Shown: positions 45,009-57,154 of the stretch, one piece after another
Numbering within the stretch: position 1 is the stretch's first letter
Layout of the letters: the number at the start of each line of letters is the position of its first letter
Source: Mermis nigrescens
Taxonomy: Eukaryota > Nematoda > Enoplea > Mermithida > Mermithidae
Direction of reading: 5' to 3'
NCBI GenBank assembly: GCA_036768485.1
Contig: JAVLUZ010000154.1
Location: 30,234,345 to 30,298,344 of the forward strand
DNA: 64,000 nt
Position numbers and translations under genes: made by a program
The notes under the pieces: generated by a model
What the model was told of the DNA's origin: nothing
The model's input: only the letters and a program-made list of their open reading frames with translations
Databases searched by the model: none

Positions 45009-45797
45009 GTATCCGGTTTCTAGGGAAGTGTGGCTTACGCCAAGCTTAACCCTCCATTTACCGTGTCCTATGCTGGAGGCATAATGGATCACTTTTATGG
45101 CATTTTTTCTGTTCTACCTTATCCATGTGTCCAAAACTTTTTCTAGCCTCGTGTTGGCTTCAGTTACACCGTTTTTAATGGTTTAGCTCAAAGAGGAGTC
45201 ATAGAGTAGTAAGAAATAGGCATTTTTTGGCCTATTTACAGTGATATCACAAAAACTCAAGACGGGAAAATAAGGTTCTAATAAGAAAATTTAGTGGTTT
45301 ATCCCTTTCCAGCTCTTTAAATGCATCCCCTGGATGTGTTCAACACATCTGAAATCTACTTTTTCTTGTTTTTGCATAATGTCCAACAGGTGCCTATTCT
45401 TATGCATTGTGATAGTTTTTCCTCTATCAAAAATAATTTTCACAGAAAATAAAATAGATATTCAGAAAGAGCATAAACAATTGCACTAAATGAAAGTAAT
45501 AGCTGTCAGAGAATGTTAAGCAGACATAGCTTAATATGCACTAGGAGTTTATGCCATGATGGTGCACTTTGACTGCAAAAACATGATGGTAAACGGAGGA
45601 TAAACCTGTAAATGAAAAACATAGAAATGTTCAATTTCAATGTCGTATGTTTTAACATTGTCGTTGGTTTAAGCCTGGCTTGAGTCTGCCTACATGGAAA
45701 CCGGCTTAAGCCAGGCTTAAATCTGACATGCGTATCTTTAAACATTAAAGTGTGGCTTAAGCCTGGCTCTAGTCACAATTTTGAGAAACCGGGCCCT
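45009..45797. mobile_element. Element with CCGGTTTCT ends
   Basis: The left end has CCGGTTTCTAGGGAAGTGTG and AGCTTAA; the right end, reverse complemented, reads CCCGGTTTCTCAAAATTGTG and AGGCTTAA. The right part holds a palindromic cluster of AAGCCTGGCTTAAG words (45670-45770). The interior shows no transposase. The target duplication could not be fixed. Confidence 0.5.
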
Positions 45798-46306
45798 GGT
45801 GTCAGCAGTTAATTTTAAGTCAGCTCAGCTATTTTGGTCTCACTTAAACTATTGACTTCAAATTTTTTGAGGATTGACAATTGTCATACATAACCTAGAC
45901 TGTTTCACACGCACATAAGGACGTGGGGGTCAGGGGGTTAACATCCCCTCCAGAAATCAAAAAACCTTCCGCAGATGACTGTAGAGCCCTCCAGAATTGT
46001 ATTTTTAGTAACATATTAGGCGATTTCACCCCTCCAGAATTTTCTCACTCTCACTGTATAGTATCTCATAATTTCAGGCAATAATTTTCAAGAATATCTT
46101 CAGTAAAACAACGGATTACGATAATTATAAATCAGATCAGTGCTATAATCGCAATCTGTCAACTTATTGTCAAGATCGTTTTTATAACGTATGTATGTCC
46201 AAAGTACCTAGTGTAAAACAGACTATAGCCTAAAGAGTTAGATGCAACTCACGTTGCTTGCTTCTTTCGCTCCGCCTATTGCAAATCCAGACTTTATTTG
46301 ATTGTG

Positions 46307-46548
46307 TCCCGGGTGACTGACAGTCCCAGGTGACCGACAGTCCCAGGTGACCGACAGTCCCGGGTGACCAACAGTCCCGGGTGACCGACAAATGGTTTTT
46401 AAAAATAGATCTGTCAATCAAAAAATTCCCGTCTGGCCGACAGTCTCGGGTGGCCGGCTATACCGGGTGGCCGACAGTACCGGGTGGCCGATAGTCCCGG
46501 CTGGCCAACTATCCGGGTGGCCAACAGTCCTGGATGACCGACAAGTGG
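46307..46548 (+). repeat. Array of 17-bp GGGTGACCGACAGTCCC units (left)
   Basis: About 12 units of GGGTGACCGACAGTCCC or GGGTGGCCGACAGTCCC, interrupted at 46395-46432 by AAAAATAGATCTGTCAATC. The same array, inverted and with the same interruption, lies at 50463-50762. Confidence 0.85.
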
Positions 46549-46839
46549 TATAATAATAGGGTTTGTCATAAAAATTCCTAACTGATTAATGATTTCGGAA
46601 TTAATGCTTTTTCAAGTAGGTACCTATTTATGCACATAAATAGTTTTACCAAGGCAATAATATTGCCCATATGAATTCATAGCAAATTTAAAACATGTAG
46701 GATTTACAGTGCGTAATATTTTAGTGCTATCCTACTTAAACTTATTGTGGCTGCAAAATTTTAGCTACATATTTGTGTAACTTCAGTGCTGCGAAAGTGC
46801 CATCAAATGTTTTGCTCGCCATTTAATCAAACTGGTGAA

Positions 46840-46870
46840 CAGAGGCGTAGCCAACACTTTTGTGCAGCCA
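46840..46870 (+). other. Possible single hAT end
   Basis: CAGAGGCGTAGCCAACAC resembles the termini of the element at 52509-58504 (CAGAGGCGTAGCCAGG), but no partner end is found nearby. Confidence 0.3.
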
Positions 46871-47715
46871 GTTTCTCTGTTTTTAACAATAAAAGAATGC
46901 ACAAATTTATCAGTATGGCGCTAATTGCCGACAAATTTCGACATTTAGGCATTTTCGAACCCGATGTTGGGCACAAACTATTGCACATAAAAAACCAGAA
47001 GAACAAAAATGAATCTTTGATACAAGAAACTACTCTGTAAGTCGAATTTAACGCGCACAGGAATATAAGTAATTCAAGGTCTTAACGACGACTGGACAAA
47101 AATGAATCTTTGATACAAAATTTGTAGTTTTGATAGTTTATATTAAATATGTACATTTAATAAGTTTATATCCAATCTCTTTTAATGCAATATTTCTTGA
47201 TCTGTGATCGTTTTAGTGTAGAGGGTTCGAGACGAAAGACGATGTTTCTTCAACTACTCCGCTAAGTAGGCGGAACATGCTAATTATGCTTAAAAGGTGC
47301 CCTGACCTTAGCGTTACAGATCCCTGTTTATTTTGTATCTATAAACCCAATATTGCGGTATTAGCACAAGTGTAAAGTTTACACCGAGAAGCATTTTTGC
47401 GCCCAGAGCGTCGTGGATGATGAATTTTTTTAAAATGTTCTCCGTAAGGTCAGAATAACAAATCTGACCTTTAAACTTCTCTACAGCCAGTGATTGTTGA
47501 GGTACGAAGAGTTGAACTTTGAATTATATCTACATCCATTTTCTAATGCCAAAAGATAACTCTGTATTGCATATTTTTGATCAGATTTTTCTTAATTCAG
47601 AGGTTTTTGACTCGTCTTTGATAAATAATTTTTTTTATCATAAATGCACTATTCTTTAATTTAGTGGAATGATGAATATTTTTCAATTATTCACTAATTA
47701 TTAAAATCTGCGATA

Positions 47716-47803
47716 TGTCGAGTTGGCGCAGTGGCTCACGCATCCGTTCTCGCATGCGGATTCAGAAAAAGACTAATGGATTCGAATCTTCTGAATGCTG
47801 ACT
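47716..47803 (+). other. tRNA-derived SINE-like sequence
   Basis: A box-like TTGGCGCAGTGG at 47723 and B box-like GGATTCGAATC at 47778 are spaced like the pol III promoter of a tRNA. The cloverleaf does not close (weak acceptor and T stems), so I call it a tRNA-derived repeat, not a functional tRNA. It interrupts family G copy 4. Confidence 0.4.
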
Positions 47804-49251
47804 TTTTCATTTTTTAATTTCTTCTGGTAAACCCATGCACTTCATTTGACTTATTCATCTATTTATGTCCTGCAGCTTCACACTTTTTGTTTTTTGAATT
47901 TCGCCTTAGTTCTCGAATGGGAGTGTAAAGGGCGCGAAAATCTGGGGGTAAAAAGACACATTCTAGTCGAGTTTTCGACTTGTTTATGCCTGCCAACAAC
48001 TCCGGTTATGAGATTTTAGAAATTTTTCTGACAGAAATGTACTACGGGTCAAGGGCTATCCTGTGCTTGCCAGCAAACTTTTCTAGAATCAATGCACGAT
48101 TAGTACTAGGGATTTAAACTTTACACTCTAGTGGATGAGTAAAAGACAGATTTTGTCCGAGATTTCTCTGCCAACATTTTCGATTATGAGTTTGGATGAA
48201 TTGAATAAAATAGAAATAAGGTAACCTCTAAGGGCTACACATCAAAGCAAGCCGCGTTCAAAAAAACGTAATATTGTGTTATTTATGGGGGTGTAAAGTT
48301 CGAAATCTGAGATGTAAAATGGGCGAATAAACAGGTTTTTTTTTCGTATTTTGATTGGTAAATCATATCAAATATTTTGCGATACATAAGTTTGGCACAT
48401 ACAAACGTACTACAATCAAAGGGCTACAAACTGACGTGAACCGAATTTATTTACACTCAATGGAGCGTTAGGTTCAGATTTTTAAAGTTTACAATGTGGT
48501 GGACAATGGGAAATACAGCTTTGTCCATTTTTTTGTTAGCCACTTTCTCTGTTCAGAAGTCGTGCAAGGTCGAATAGGATAAAATAGAGTACTTTCTAAG
48601 GGGTAAGCGTCACAACGAATTGCGTTTGTTTACATCAATATTTAGCTTTTTCGGTAAATGTAAAGTCAAAATAATGGGTGAGTTTAACGTGTTTCTGCCT
48701 TGTATTTTCTGCCAAGTTCTGGGTTATGAGTCTGGACATAATCTCAAGTCTAAAAATTAACCAGAAACCACATGTGATACGCCAGTTTTTTTGCACTCAA
48801 CAGCGCTGTAAAGTTGTTTACATCTGATATTTATTTGTCCTCGGTCCATTGTGTTGACTTAATTTTTTCATAAATGTTGATCTTAATATCACAGTAATAT
48901 CAGAATTACGAATCCAATGGAAATTTTCTTTACACTCTATGGTTGTGTAAAGTTTACACTGCATATTAACTTTAGTTCTAGAGCCTTGCGGAAGTTTAGT
49001 TTTTTTAAATGTTCTACGTCGAATCAGAATTGGGAATCTGACTGTTACTTTTCTCTACACCTAGTAGTTATGTAAAGTTTGCACTATTCAATTGTTGTTA
49101 ATATGTAGTTTATACTACAAATTTATTTTACTTCCAAATCTGAGCGTTAGTGTTCCTTACACTTGATATTTCCGTAAAGTTTATTCTGAAAAAATGTGAT
49201 CTGTTTCAATAATGTAAGGTTGTCTTGTTTAAAAAGGATAATGCGGATGTT

Positions 49252-49448
49252 CAGGGGCGGATTAAGGAGGGCTGGGGGGCAGCCGCCCCCCCCCCCCATT
49301 GGCCCAAAACATAGCGCAAAATTACGGATTTTCGAGTGATTTTCAGCGATTTTCTGTTTGAAATGGGTAATTTTTCCGCCCAAGTCAGGGTCCCCGCCTT
49401 AGAGGTACTGCCCCCCCCCCCCTCACAAAAATCCTGGATCCGCCACTG
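49252..49448. mobile_element. Small hAT-like MITE (CAGGGGCGGATTAAGG ends)
   Basis: Starts CAGGGGCGGATTAAGG and ends CCTGGATCCGCCACTG. Flanking octamers CGGATGTT (49244-49251) and CTGATGTT (49449-49456) differ at one base. The homologous position in another family G copy (about 18204) has a single CTGATGTT, showing the unoccupied site. Confidence 0.85.
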
Positions 49449-49563
49449 CTGATGTTAAGAACAATATTGTTTCCGCGTTCTTGGACTGCTGTCATTATTG
49501 TGGTATGCTCTTGTATGTGTTTACTGATTGATGTACTCCAATCATGCTAATTAAAAGTAGGGT

Positions 49564-50323
49564 ACTAGCAAGAAAAATGCTCCGATGGAACAGAAAAGAT
49601 GAATATACTTGGAATGTGGATTATTAAGGATGTAAAAGGAGGGGACTAGGAAAAATCTACCTAAAGTCACAAAATCTGCTGAAATTCATACTTTCTCTGA
49701 GCAAGAGGAAAAATCGAAGTATATTCTGCGGCCTCTAAAAAGTGTCTTTTTTGAATAATGTTCAAAGTTTCAGATAAGAGTGTATAAACGAAATCTGTAA
49801 TGTTTATTTTTTTAAATTGCTGGCAAGTAGCAACGCTGACTAGCTTCGTATCCTGATCGATAGAAGACTAAGTGGTATTGTATTTAGAATTGTTTTATTT
49901 TGTTTGAGCATTATAGCAAGCAGAGCGGGGGCCGATTGATTAGTGCACACAATCCTTAAGGGCATACTACTGTACCTACATTTAGTCTGTTTAAAGTCAA
50001 CTTGAGTGTTTCCTACTGTTTTAAACCATTCATTCAATTGGCTTAGAAAGACTGTTAGCTTACTCAGCATCATTTCCCATAGCTACTGCGTAGCTAATGT
50101 GCTGCTTTTTCAATCATTTTATGGTTAAATATTTATTTTAATCTGTTGGCCGCAGAATATGCTTCGATTTTTTCTCTTGCTTAGAGAAAGTATGATTTTC
50201 AGCAGATTTTGCGACTTTTAGGTAGATTTTTCCTAGTCCCCTCCTTTTACATCCTTAATAATCCACATTCCAAGTATATTCATCTTTTTTGGTCCATCGG
50301 AGCATTTTTCTCTGCTAGTAAGT
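49564..50323. mobile_element. Fold-back element family C, copy 3
   Basis: Starts CTAGCAAGAAAAATGCTCCG and ends with the inverted CGGAGCATTTTTCTCTGCTAG. Arms extend over GATGAATATACTTGG and AGGGGACTAGGAAAAATC. The interior matches copy 1. A TA target duplication is likely. Confidence 0.7.
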
Positions 50324-50462
50324 TTATATCCACATTTATGCCAGTGAAAACTTAATTGCTATTCTAAGAGAATGCAAAAATTACGTATTTCGAGTTTGAA
50401 AAAATGTACGTGCATACATACATACATACGTACGTACATATATTCATAGTAATAGTACAACC

Positions 50463-50762
50463 GGGTCATTCGGAAATTTTTTGCCATCTATCGATCACCC
50501 GGTACAGTGTCGGCCACCCGGGACTTTTCGGCCACCTGGTACAGTCGGCCACTCGGAACTGTCGGCCACCCGGTACAGTCAGCCTCCCGGGACTGTTGGC
50601 CACCCAGTACAGTCGGCCACCCGGGACTGTCGGCCACTCGGAACAGTCGGCCAGTAGGTACTGTTGGTCACTCGGGAATTTTTTGATTGACAGATCTATT
50701 TTTATACTATTTGTCGGTGACCCGGGAATGTGGGTCACCCGGGACTGTCGGTCACCCGCGAC
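50463..50762 (-). repeat. Array of 17-bp units (right, inverted partner of 46307-46548)
   Basis: About 14 units such as GGCCACCCGGTACAGTC or GGCCACCCGGGACTGTC, the reverse complement of the left array, again interrupted by TTGATTGACAGATCTATTTT. The two arrays face each other across about 4 kb. Confidence 0.85.
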
Positions 50763-50831
50763 GTTAACTTTTGTTTACGTGCTCGCAGGCTCGTAACCAG
50801 GATGAGATAAGGCGAAAATAAGATTAGGTAT

Positions 50832-52260
50832 CGTTATGGCACCAGTCGCGTTAGAGCACCAATCGTCTCGTTATAGCACTTTGTATCGTTATAGCATTTT
50901 GTCTCGTTAGAGCACCAGTGTGTCGCGTTATAGCACCTATGAGTCTCGTTAGAGCACTAACATGTCGCGTTAGAGCACCAAAATTGTCTTTTCATGCTTT
51001 ATACGGAGTTTACGTTATTAATGTACACATGCATAAAAATAAGCAAATTTTTGTCGCTCAAAAAAATTATTAAACGAAAAATTACAGAAAATGTTGTACG
51101 TGATTTAAATAGCGTGAAATTTCAATATTGACACGCAGCATCATTTGGTAGGCCATTGTACGTATTAATAAAAACCTGCCCAGCGTTTGCAATTTTTTAG
51201 ACTGAGACGCAAAAAAGCACAAGTAGACTTGGGAAAATCGATAATGTGAAATAATAAGACTTTTTAACATTTTAGTCAAAATTTTTAAAACGTTATTGTT
51301 GATAGTATATAATCATGTAGTTCTTCAAACAACGAAAAACCGATGACATGAAACTCAGAAAATGATGAAAGAATTAGCTTTAAAAACAGACACTTAGCGA
51401 AATCTGGAACTTCAGCTCTCCTTATTTCATGCAATTTCGGATTGTATTTTCCGTATTCCATGCAAAAAACGGACAAGTACAGCTAAATAATGTTTAATAC
51501 GCGTTTTATAATATAGATACGTAACATTTTTTATTAAGAGAAATACAGATAAAGGTACATTTTACTATAGCTAAAAGATACGTAACATTTTTTTATTAAC
51601 AGAAATACAGATAAAGGCTCATTTTACTAAGCTTAAAGCTACTGAACAGGCAGTCAAAATGAATGAGCAATCGCTTTTATACGATTAATGTTCGATTTTA
51701 TGGATTACACATGTTTCTTTTGTTTGTTAAATCTTCTTGTTGCTGCCTATTTATGTTTACTTATGAACATACGTGGGCAGCAAGAAAATTCTGGGGGGTG
51801 CAAGATTTTTCTGAAGGTCGAAAAATGGCCTTAAAAATGGTGGTATGACGATAAAAACACCATTTTTCGACGTTTCTCATCAAGCACTATCCATTGGCAT
51901 CAAAAAATTGCGAAAAAAATCAAAAAAATTTTCAAAAATTGAATTCTGGGGGGGGGTATTTTGATTTCTGGGGGTATTTTGGTTTCGGGGGGTGCATACC
52001 CCAAACCCCCCACGCCCAGGTGTGCTTATGACGTTTTCCAGGTCAAACTGTACGCTGTGACGACGTCAGGCAAATTGTAATGCTCTAACGAGATATTTTA
52101 GGGTCAATCCGTTCGAGTGCTCTAACGAGACAAAGAAGTGCCATAACGGGACACCTGAGTGCTCTTAACGAGGCATTTAGTGCCATAACGCGACTGGTGC
52201 TATAACGATACAAAGTGCTCTAACGAGACTGCTCAAAAGTGCTCTAACGAGACTTTACCG
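50832..52260. mobile_element. Element ending in inverted arrays of CGTTAGAGCAC
   Basis: The left end (50832-50985) has eight units of CGTTA(G/T)AGCAC in one orientation. The right end (52075-52260) has eight of GTGCTCTAACG in the other. The 1.1 kb between carries a family A MITE (51768-52024) and no convincing gene. The unit is followed by CGCG, TCTCG or TATCG spacers of irregular length, so these are clustered binding-site-like repeats more than a strict tandem repeat. Confidence 0.7.
51768..52024 (+). mobile_element. MITE family A copy
   Basis: Starts CATACGTGGGCAGC and ends GCCCAGGTGTG; flanks CTTATGAA and CTTATGAC differ at one of eight bases. It is inserted within the element at 50832-52260. 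Confidence 0.75.
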
Positions 52261-53269
52261 AAAACAAAGTTGCAGTCATGAGCGCATCTCAGCGAGTTCT
52301 ATATGATGGTGAAGAAAAATTTTAAAAAATTCTTTGCTTTATTTTATATTCATTTACAGCAATTTATCATTTAAGCTGGTTTCTCATCACTCAATCGACT
52401 AATTATTTCTCATATCTTGCATTTGTATTTAATCATTGTGCTTTACAGTGAAAGCAACAGATGATCAATAGTTCGGCGCCGAAAAAAATCGACATACTGT
52501 GCATGTCACATAGGCGTAGCCAGGGGGACGTGGGGGCACATGCCCCCCCCCCGAAATTTTTCAGAAACATTGTTGATTTTTCTGTTGCAATAATTTGTGC
52601 CCAGAAAACTGAATTTAAAAAGGCAAAAACGTCAAAATTTTCCGGCGCTTCGCGCCGAGTCAATTATTCATTGTTATATAGATCAATGAATTTAAAAGCT
52701 TGAATCAGCTAAAATAATCCAGCACTTTACATCACTTTAGTAATTTAATGCACTATTTGATCGTTGAATGAAACTGCGCATACTTGTTGAGCATAATAGT
52801 AAAAGTGCGAAAATTATTGTGTACCAGTTTGTCCATTCTCTGCTTTGTTTGTCTTTTGTGTACCACTTTGTCTATTCTTTGCTTTGTTGTCTTTCTTTAC
52901 AGGTGACATAATCCTATTTTAAATGGAAGGAATGGCCAAATTTTCTTATGTTTTTGCGCATTTCCTATTTTCTGAACTGCATCTTCTTAATAAGAAGGCC
53001 ACAAATGGACCTGAAAACGGTAATGAACAAAAATTTTCATTGATACATTTTTTCTTTATCTTATTGCAGCGACACGTTGCTGCGCTATGTAAATTAGCAG
53101 AGGTCGAAAAACGCATTTCAGCTCAGAAGTTTTATGCAATGTAGGAGTTCATCATTTTTAAGTGTTTTCGGGCTTGATTCAGAACCGAGATTTGGCCGAT
53201 TTTGGGAAAATTTTAACGTTACTATTTAACATTAAAATGCTTTTTTACAAAATTTTCTGGGACTCTGCC

Positions 53270-53815
53270 CAGAACCCTGCGCGGGCCGAAATTTTTTGAC
53301 CCGCCCCGCCAAGAAAGAAATAAAGCCCGCCCCGCCCCGCCCCCGCAAAATTTTTTCATGTACTCCATGTATCCATTTCTGGTCGAAAAGGAGCCAGAAT
53401 CAGAGCCCTGCGCCGGCCGAAATTTTTTGACCCGCCCCGCCCCACCAAGAAAGAAATAAAGCCCGCCCCGCCCCGCCCCGCAGCTCCTTAGACCCGCCCC
53501 CGCCCCGCCCCGCCAGTAATGTTACAAAAATTAGGCCCGCCCCGCCCCGCAAAATTTTTTCATGTACTCCATGTATCCATTTCTGGTCGAAAAGGAGCCA
53601 GAATCAGAGCCCTGCGCGGGCCGAAATTTTTTTGACCCGCCCCGCCCCGCCAAGAAAGAAATAAAGCCCGCCCCGCCCCGCCCCCGCAGCTCCTTAGACC
53701 CGCCCCGCGCCCACCCCGCCGCAGTAATGTTACAAAAATTAGGCCCGCCCCGCCCCGTTCCGCAAAATTTTTTCATGTACTCTATGTATCCATTTCTGGT
53801 CGAAAAGGAGCCAGA
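53270..53815. repeat. GC-rich CCCGCCCCGCC arrays with a 230-250 bp period
   Basis: Clusters of CCCGCCCCGCCCCGC alternate with AAATTTTTTGACC, AAGAAAGAAATAAAG and TTTCATGTACTCCATGTATC blocks, so a unit of about 230 bases is repeated two and a half times. The minus-strand ORF here is repetitive and G/R/A-rich, and I do not accept it as a gene. Shorter versions occur at 55500-55640 and 57355-57490. Confidence 0.75.
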
Positions 53816-54190
53816 ACGCAAGAAGATAAAGAACCGGACAATGAGTGATACAAAATCTTCAATGTGAATGAGTGCAATGCAATTTTGTAAATTGAATAAG
53901 TGCTAATGTCTTACAGCAATAAACTTTATTGGAACAACAATGATGTTACTGTGATAGGTGTAGTTAGGTATGTGGGTAAGCTGCAAAAGGCATAATCTTG
54001 CACTGCTGATTGCTCAAATTCTGAGGGGTCTGATGGGGCGAAATCGCCAAAACTAGCACAACAAAATCAATTTTGGGGGTCTGCTGGATCCCAGGGGACA
54101 ACCCAGATCCCACTGCTCGCCATTACTCAAATACTATAGGTGATAGTCTACCTTATGTAAGGACGTAGTGTCTACCTACATATATGTAGG

Positions 54191-54461
54191 CATAGGTGGG
54201 CACCACCGAAATTCTGGGGGAGGGGTGAAAAAATTTCTGGGGGAGGGTTGAAAAAATTTTTAAAGGTCAAAAAATGGTCTTAAAAGTGGTCGTATGGCAA
54301 AAAAACACCATTTTTCGACGTTTCTCATCAAGCACTATCCAATGGCATCAAAAAATTGCTGAAAAAGCAGAAAAACTTTTTCTGGGGGGGTATTTTGATT
54401 TCTGGAAGAGTATTTCAACTTCTGGGGAGTGCATGCCCCCAAACCCCCACGCCCACGTGTG
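54191..54461 (+). mobile_element. MITE family A copy
   Basis: CATAGGTGGGCAC start, GCCCACGTGTG end, perfect 8-bp duplication TATGTAGG (54183-54190 and 54462-54469). Confidence 0.8.
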
Positions 54462-54490
54462 TATGTAGGTACCTGCCTACCTATATATAC

Positions 54491-55293
54491 AGGGTGTTTA
54501 AAAAAACGAAACCCATATCAGACCTTGTAACTTCGAAGTGAATCGCTCAATTCGAATGTAACTTGCTTTAATCAATAGATAAAAACCTTCATAATTATCT
54601 TGCAAAGTTTCGTTTTCGCAGCTTTATTTGTTCTTGTACAACGCGCATTTGGGTAAAAGTCGTTTTTTTCATTAAATACAATGTGTCGTAAGAAATGAAT
54701 ATGTGTTTGCGACGTTGTAGCTTTAGATCAAAGTGAACATTTTAGAATACGGTTTGCTTCAATCAGAAGCTAATTTATCTAGCTAGTTGCTACTAAATTT
54801 TAGTTTTATTTTGTTTGTTGTTTCAAGAGCTGTTGAGCTTTTGCCTAAAGTCACTCCCTCGGTGATTGAGCCAGCAATGACAAAATAAGCAGCGAGTTGC
54901 TTGCGCTTGTGAATGACCTAAGGAATGACATTTGGCGAAAGCTCAATCACTCTCGAACCAAGTAGCGAAATAGTACAAAAAATTTACAGGCTAACAGCTA
55001 GACAAACAGGCTTTTGAATAGAGCAGACCGTATTCTAAAATGTTTACTCGATTAAAAGCTACAACGTTGCAAACACATGATTTATTTCTAAACACGCATT
55101 GTATTTAATGAAAAAAACGACTTTTACACAATTGCGCGTTGCACAAGAACAGAGCAAGCTACGGATATGAAACTCAGCAAGTTTCTTACGAAGGTTTTTG
55201 TCTATCGTTTAAAACAATTTGCATTGAAATTGAGCGAGCCGTTAGGAAGTTACAAGGTCAAATATGCGTTTCGTTTTTTTGAAACACGGTATA
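54491..55293. mobile_element. Element with CAGGGTGTTT ends, copy 1
   Basis: Inverted ends of about 60 bases: CAGGGTGTTTAAAAAAACG, then AAACCCATATCAGACCTTG at the left, and the complementary GACCTTG...CGTTTC...AAACAC at the right. TATA flanks both sides. It is a non-autonomous element; the duplicated copy is at 56333-57154. Confidence 0.7.
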
Positions 55294-56028
55294 TATGTAA
55301 GCTTATGCATGGTAAAGCTGGATTATTTCAATTTGTATTATTTTAACAGCCCTTCATGTGTTCTATTTCATTAAGAAATTATTCAAAGTATGAGCAGCAG
55401 AGCATTACTTAGAACTATAGTCTATTTCGCGAAACCTTGTGCATGGAAATCAATTTCGCGCACGTATCCTTTTGCACAACAAAAATTAAAAAAAAGAAAG
55501 GCCCGCCCCGCCCCGCCAAAATTTTAGAAAATAAAGCCCGCCCTGCCCCGCCCCGCCAGCCGTGTGACCCGCCCCGCAAAAGCCCGCGCGGGCCGCGCGG
55601 GCCTGCGGGGCGGGGTGGGCCGACCCGCCCCGCGCAGAGCTCTGGCCAGAATGCAAGAAGATAAAGAACCAGACAATGAGTGATACAAAATCTTCAATGT
55701 AAATGAGTGCAATGCAATTTTGTAAATTGAATAAGAGCTAATGTCTTACAGCAATAAACTTTATTGGAACAACAATGATGTTACTGTGACAGGTGTAGTT
55801 AGGTATGTAGGTAAGCTGCAAAAGGCATAATCTTGCACTGCTGATTGCTCAAATTCTGAGGGGGTCTGATGGGGCGAAATCGCCAAAACTAGCACAAAAA
55901 ATCAATTTTGGGGGTCTGCTGGATCCCAGGGGACAACCTAGATCCCAATGCTCGCCATTACTCATATCCTATAGTTGATAGTCTACCTTGATCTAAGGAC
56001 GTAGTGTGTACCTACATATATGTAAAGG

Positions 56029-56306
56029 CATAGGTGGGCAGCACCGAAATTCTGGAGGGGGGTAAAAAAATTTCTGGGGGGGGGGGGGTGAAAAATTTTT
56101 AAAGGTCCAAAAATGGTCTTAAAAGTGGTCGTATGGCAAAAAAACACCATTTTTCGACGTTTCTCATCAAGAACTATCCAATGGCATCAAAAAATTGCTG
56201 AAAAAGCAAAAAAAAATTTTCTGGGGGGAGGGGTATTTTGATTTCGGGGGGGGTATTTCAACTTCTGGTGGCTGCATGCTCCCCAAACCCCCCACGCCCA
56301 CGTGTG
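56029..56306 (+). mobile_element. MITE family A copy
   Basis: The duplicated partner of the copy at 54191. The right flank is TATGTAGG; the left flank carries a two-base insertion (TATGTAAAGG). Confidence 0.75.
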
Positions 56307-56332
56307 TATGTAGGTACCTGCCTATCTATATA

Positions 56333-57154
56333 TACAGGGTGTTTCAAAAAAAACGAAACCCATATCAGACCTTGTAACTTCGAAACGAATCGCTCAATTC
56401 GAATGCAACTTACTTTAATCAATAGATAAAAATCTTCATAAATATCTTGCAAAGTTTCGTTTTCGCAGCTTTATTTGTTCTTGTACAACGCGCATTTGGG
56501 TAAAAGTCGTTTTCTTCATTAAATACGATGTGTCGTAAGAAATGAATATGTGTTTGCGACGTTGTAGCTTTGAGATCAAAGGAACATTTTAGAATATGAT
56601 TTGCTTCAATCGAAAGGTCATTTATTTAGCTAGTTGCCTCTAAATTTTAGTTTTATTTTGTTTTTTGGTTCAAGAGCTATTGAGCTTTTGCCTAAGGTCA
56701 CTCCCTCGGTGATTGAGCCAGCAATGGCAAAAATAAGCAGCGAGTTAGCTTGCGCTTGTGAATGACCTAAGGAATGACATTTGGCGAAAGCTCAATCACT
56801 CTCGAACCAAGTAGCGAAATAGTACCAAAAAATTTACAGGCTAACAGCTAGACAAACAGGCTTTTGAATAGAGCAGACCGTATTCTAAAATGTTTACTCG
56901 ATTAAAAGCTACAACGTTGCAAACTCATGATTTATTTCTAAACACGCATTGTATTTAATGAAAAAAACGACTTTTACACAATTGCGCGTTGCTGATGATC
57001 AGAGCAAGCTACGGATACGAAGTCCTGCGTAAGCTTCACGAAGGATTTTTTGTCTATCGTTTAAAGCAATTTACATTGAAATTGAGCGAGTCGTTGGAAG
57101 TTAGCAAGGTCAAATATGGGTTTCGTTCTTTTGGAAACACTGCCTTATATATGT
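56333..57154. mobile_element. Element with CAGGGTGTTT ends, copy 2
   Basis: Duplicate of 54491-55293, collinear throughout, with small indels. Confidence 0.7.

Larger units (their letters stand above)
47330..49550. repeat. Repeat family G, copy 4
   Basis: Collinear with 15730-16500 and 17780-18320 (shared strings GCGTCGTGGATGATGAATTT, GGGCTACAAACTG, CACTTGATATTT), with insertions. It provides the second copy needed to recognise the empty site at 18200 for the small hAT insertion at 49252-49448. Confidence 0.6.

Noticed and set aside
46786..47040. 84-residue plus-strand ORF
   Set aside because: No recognisable motif; it begins next to a hAT-like end and shows no conservation I can see.
47716..47803. 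Functional tRNA gene
   Set aside because: A and B boxes are present, but the acceptor and T stems do not pair, so only a tRNA-derived repeat is supported.
52923..53144. 73-residue plus-strand ORF inside the 6 kb hAT-like element
   Set aside because: Checked as a possible transposase fragment; no hAT dimerisation or catalytic motif is present.
53531..53821. Repetitive G/R/A-rich ORFs over the GC-rich arrays (also 55437-55712 and 57239-57687)
   Set aside because: Open frames are expected in long CCCGCC arrays; the sequences are repeated blocks and lack domain features.
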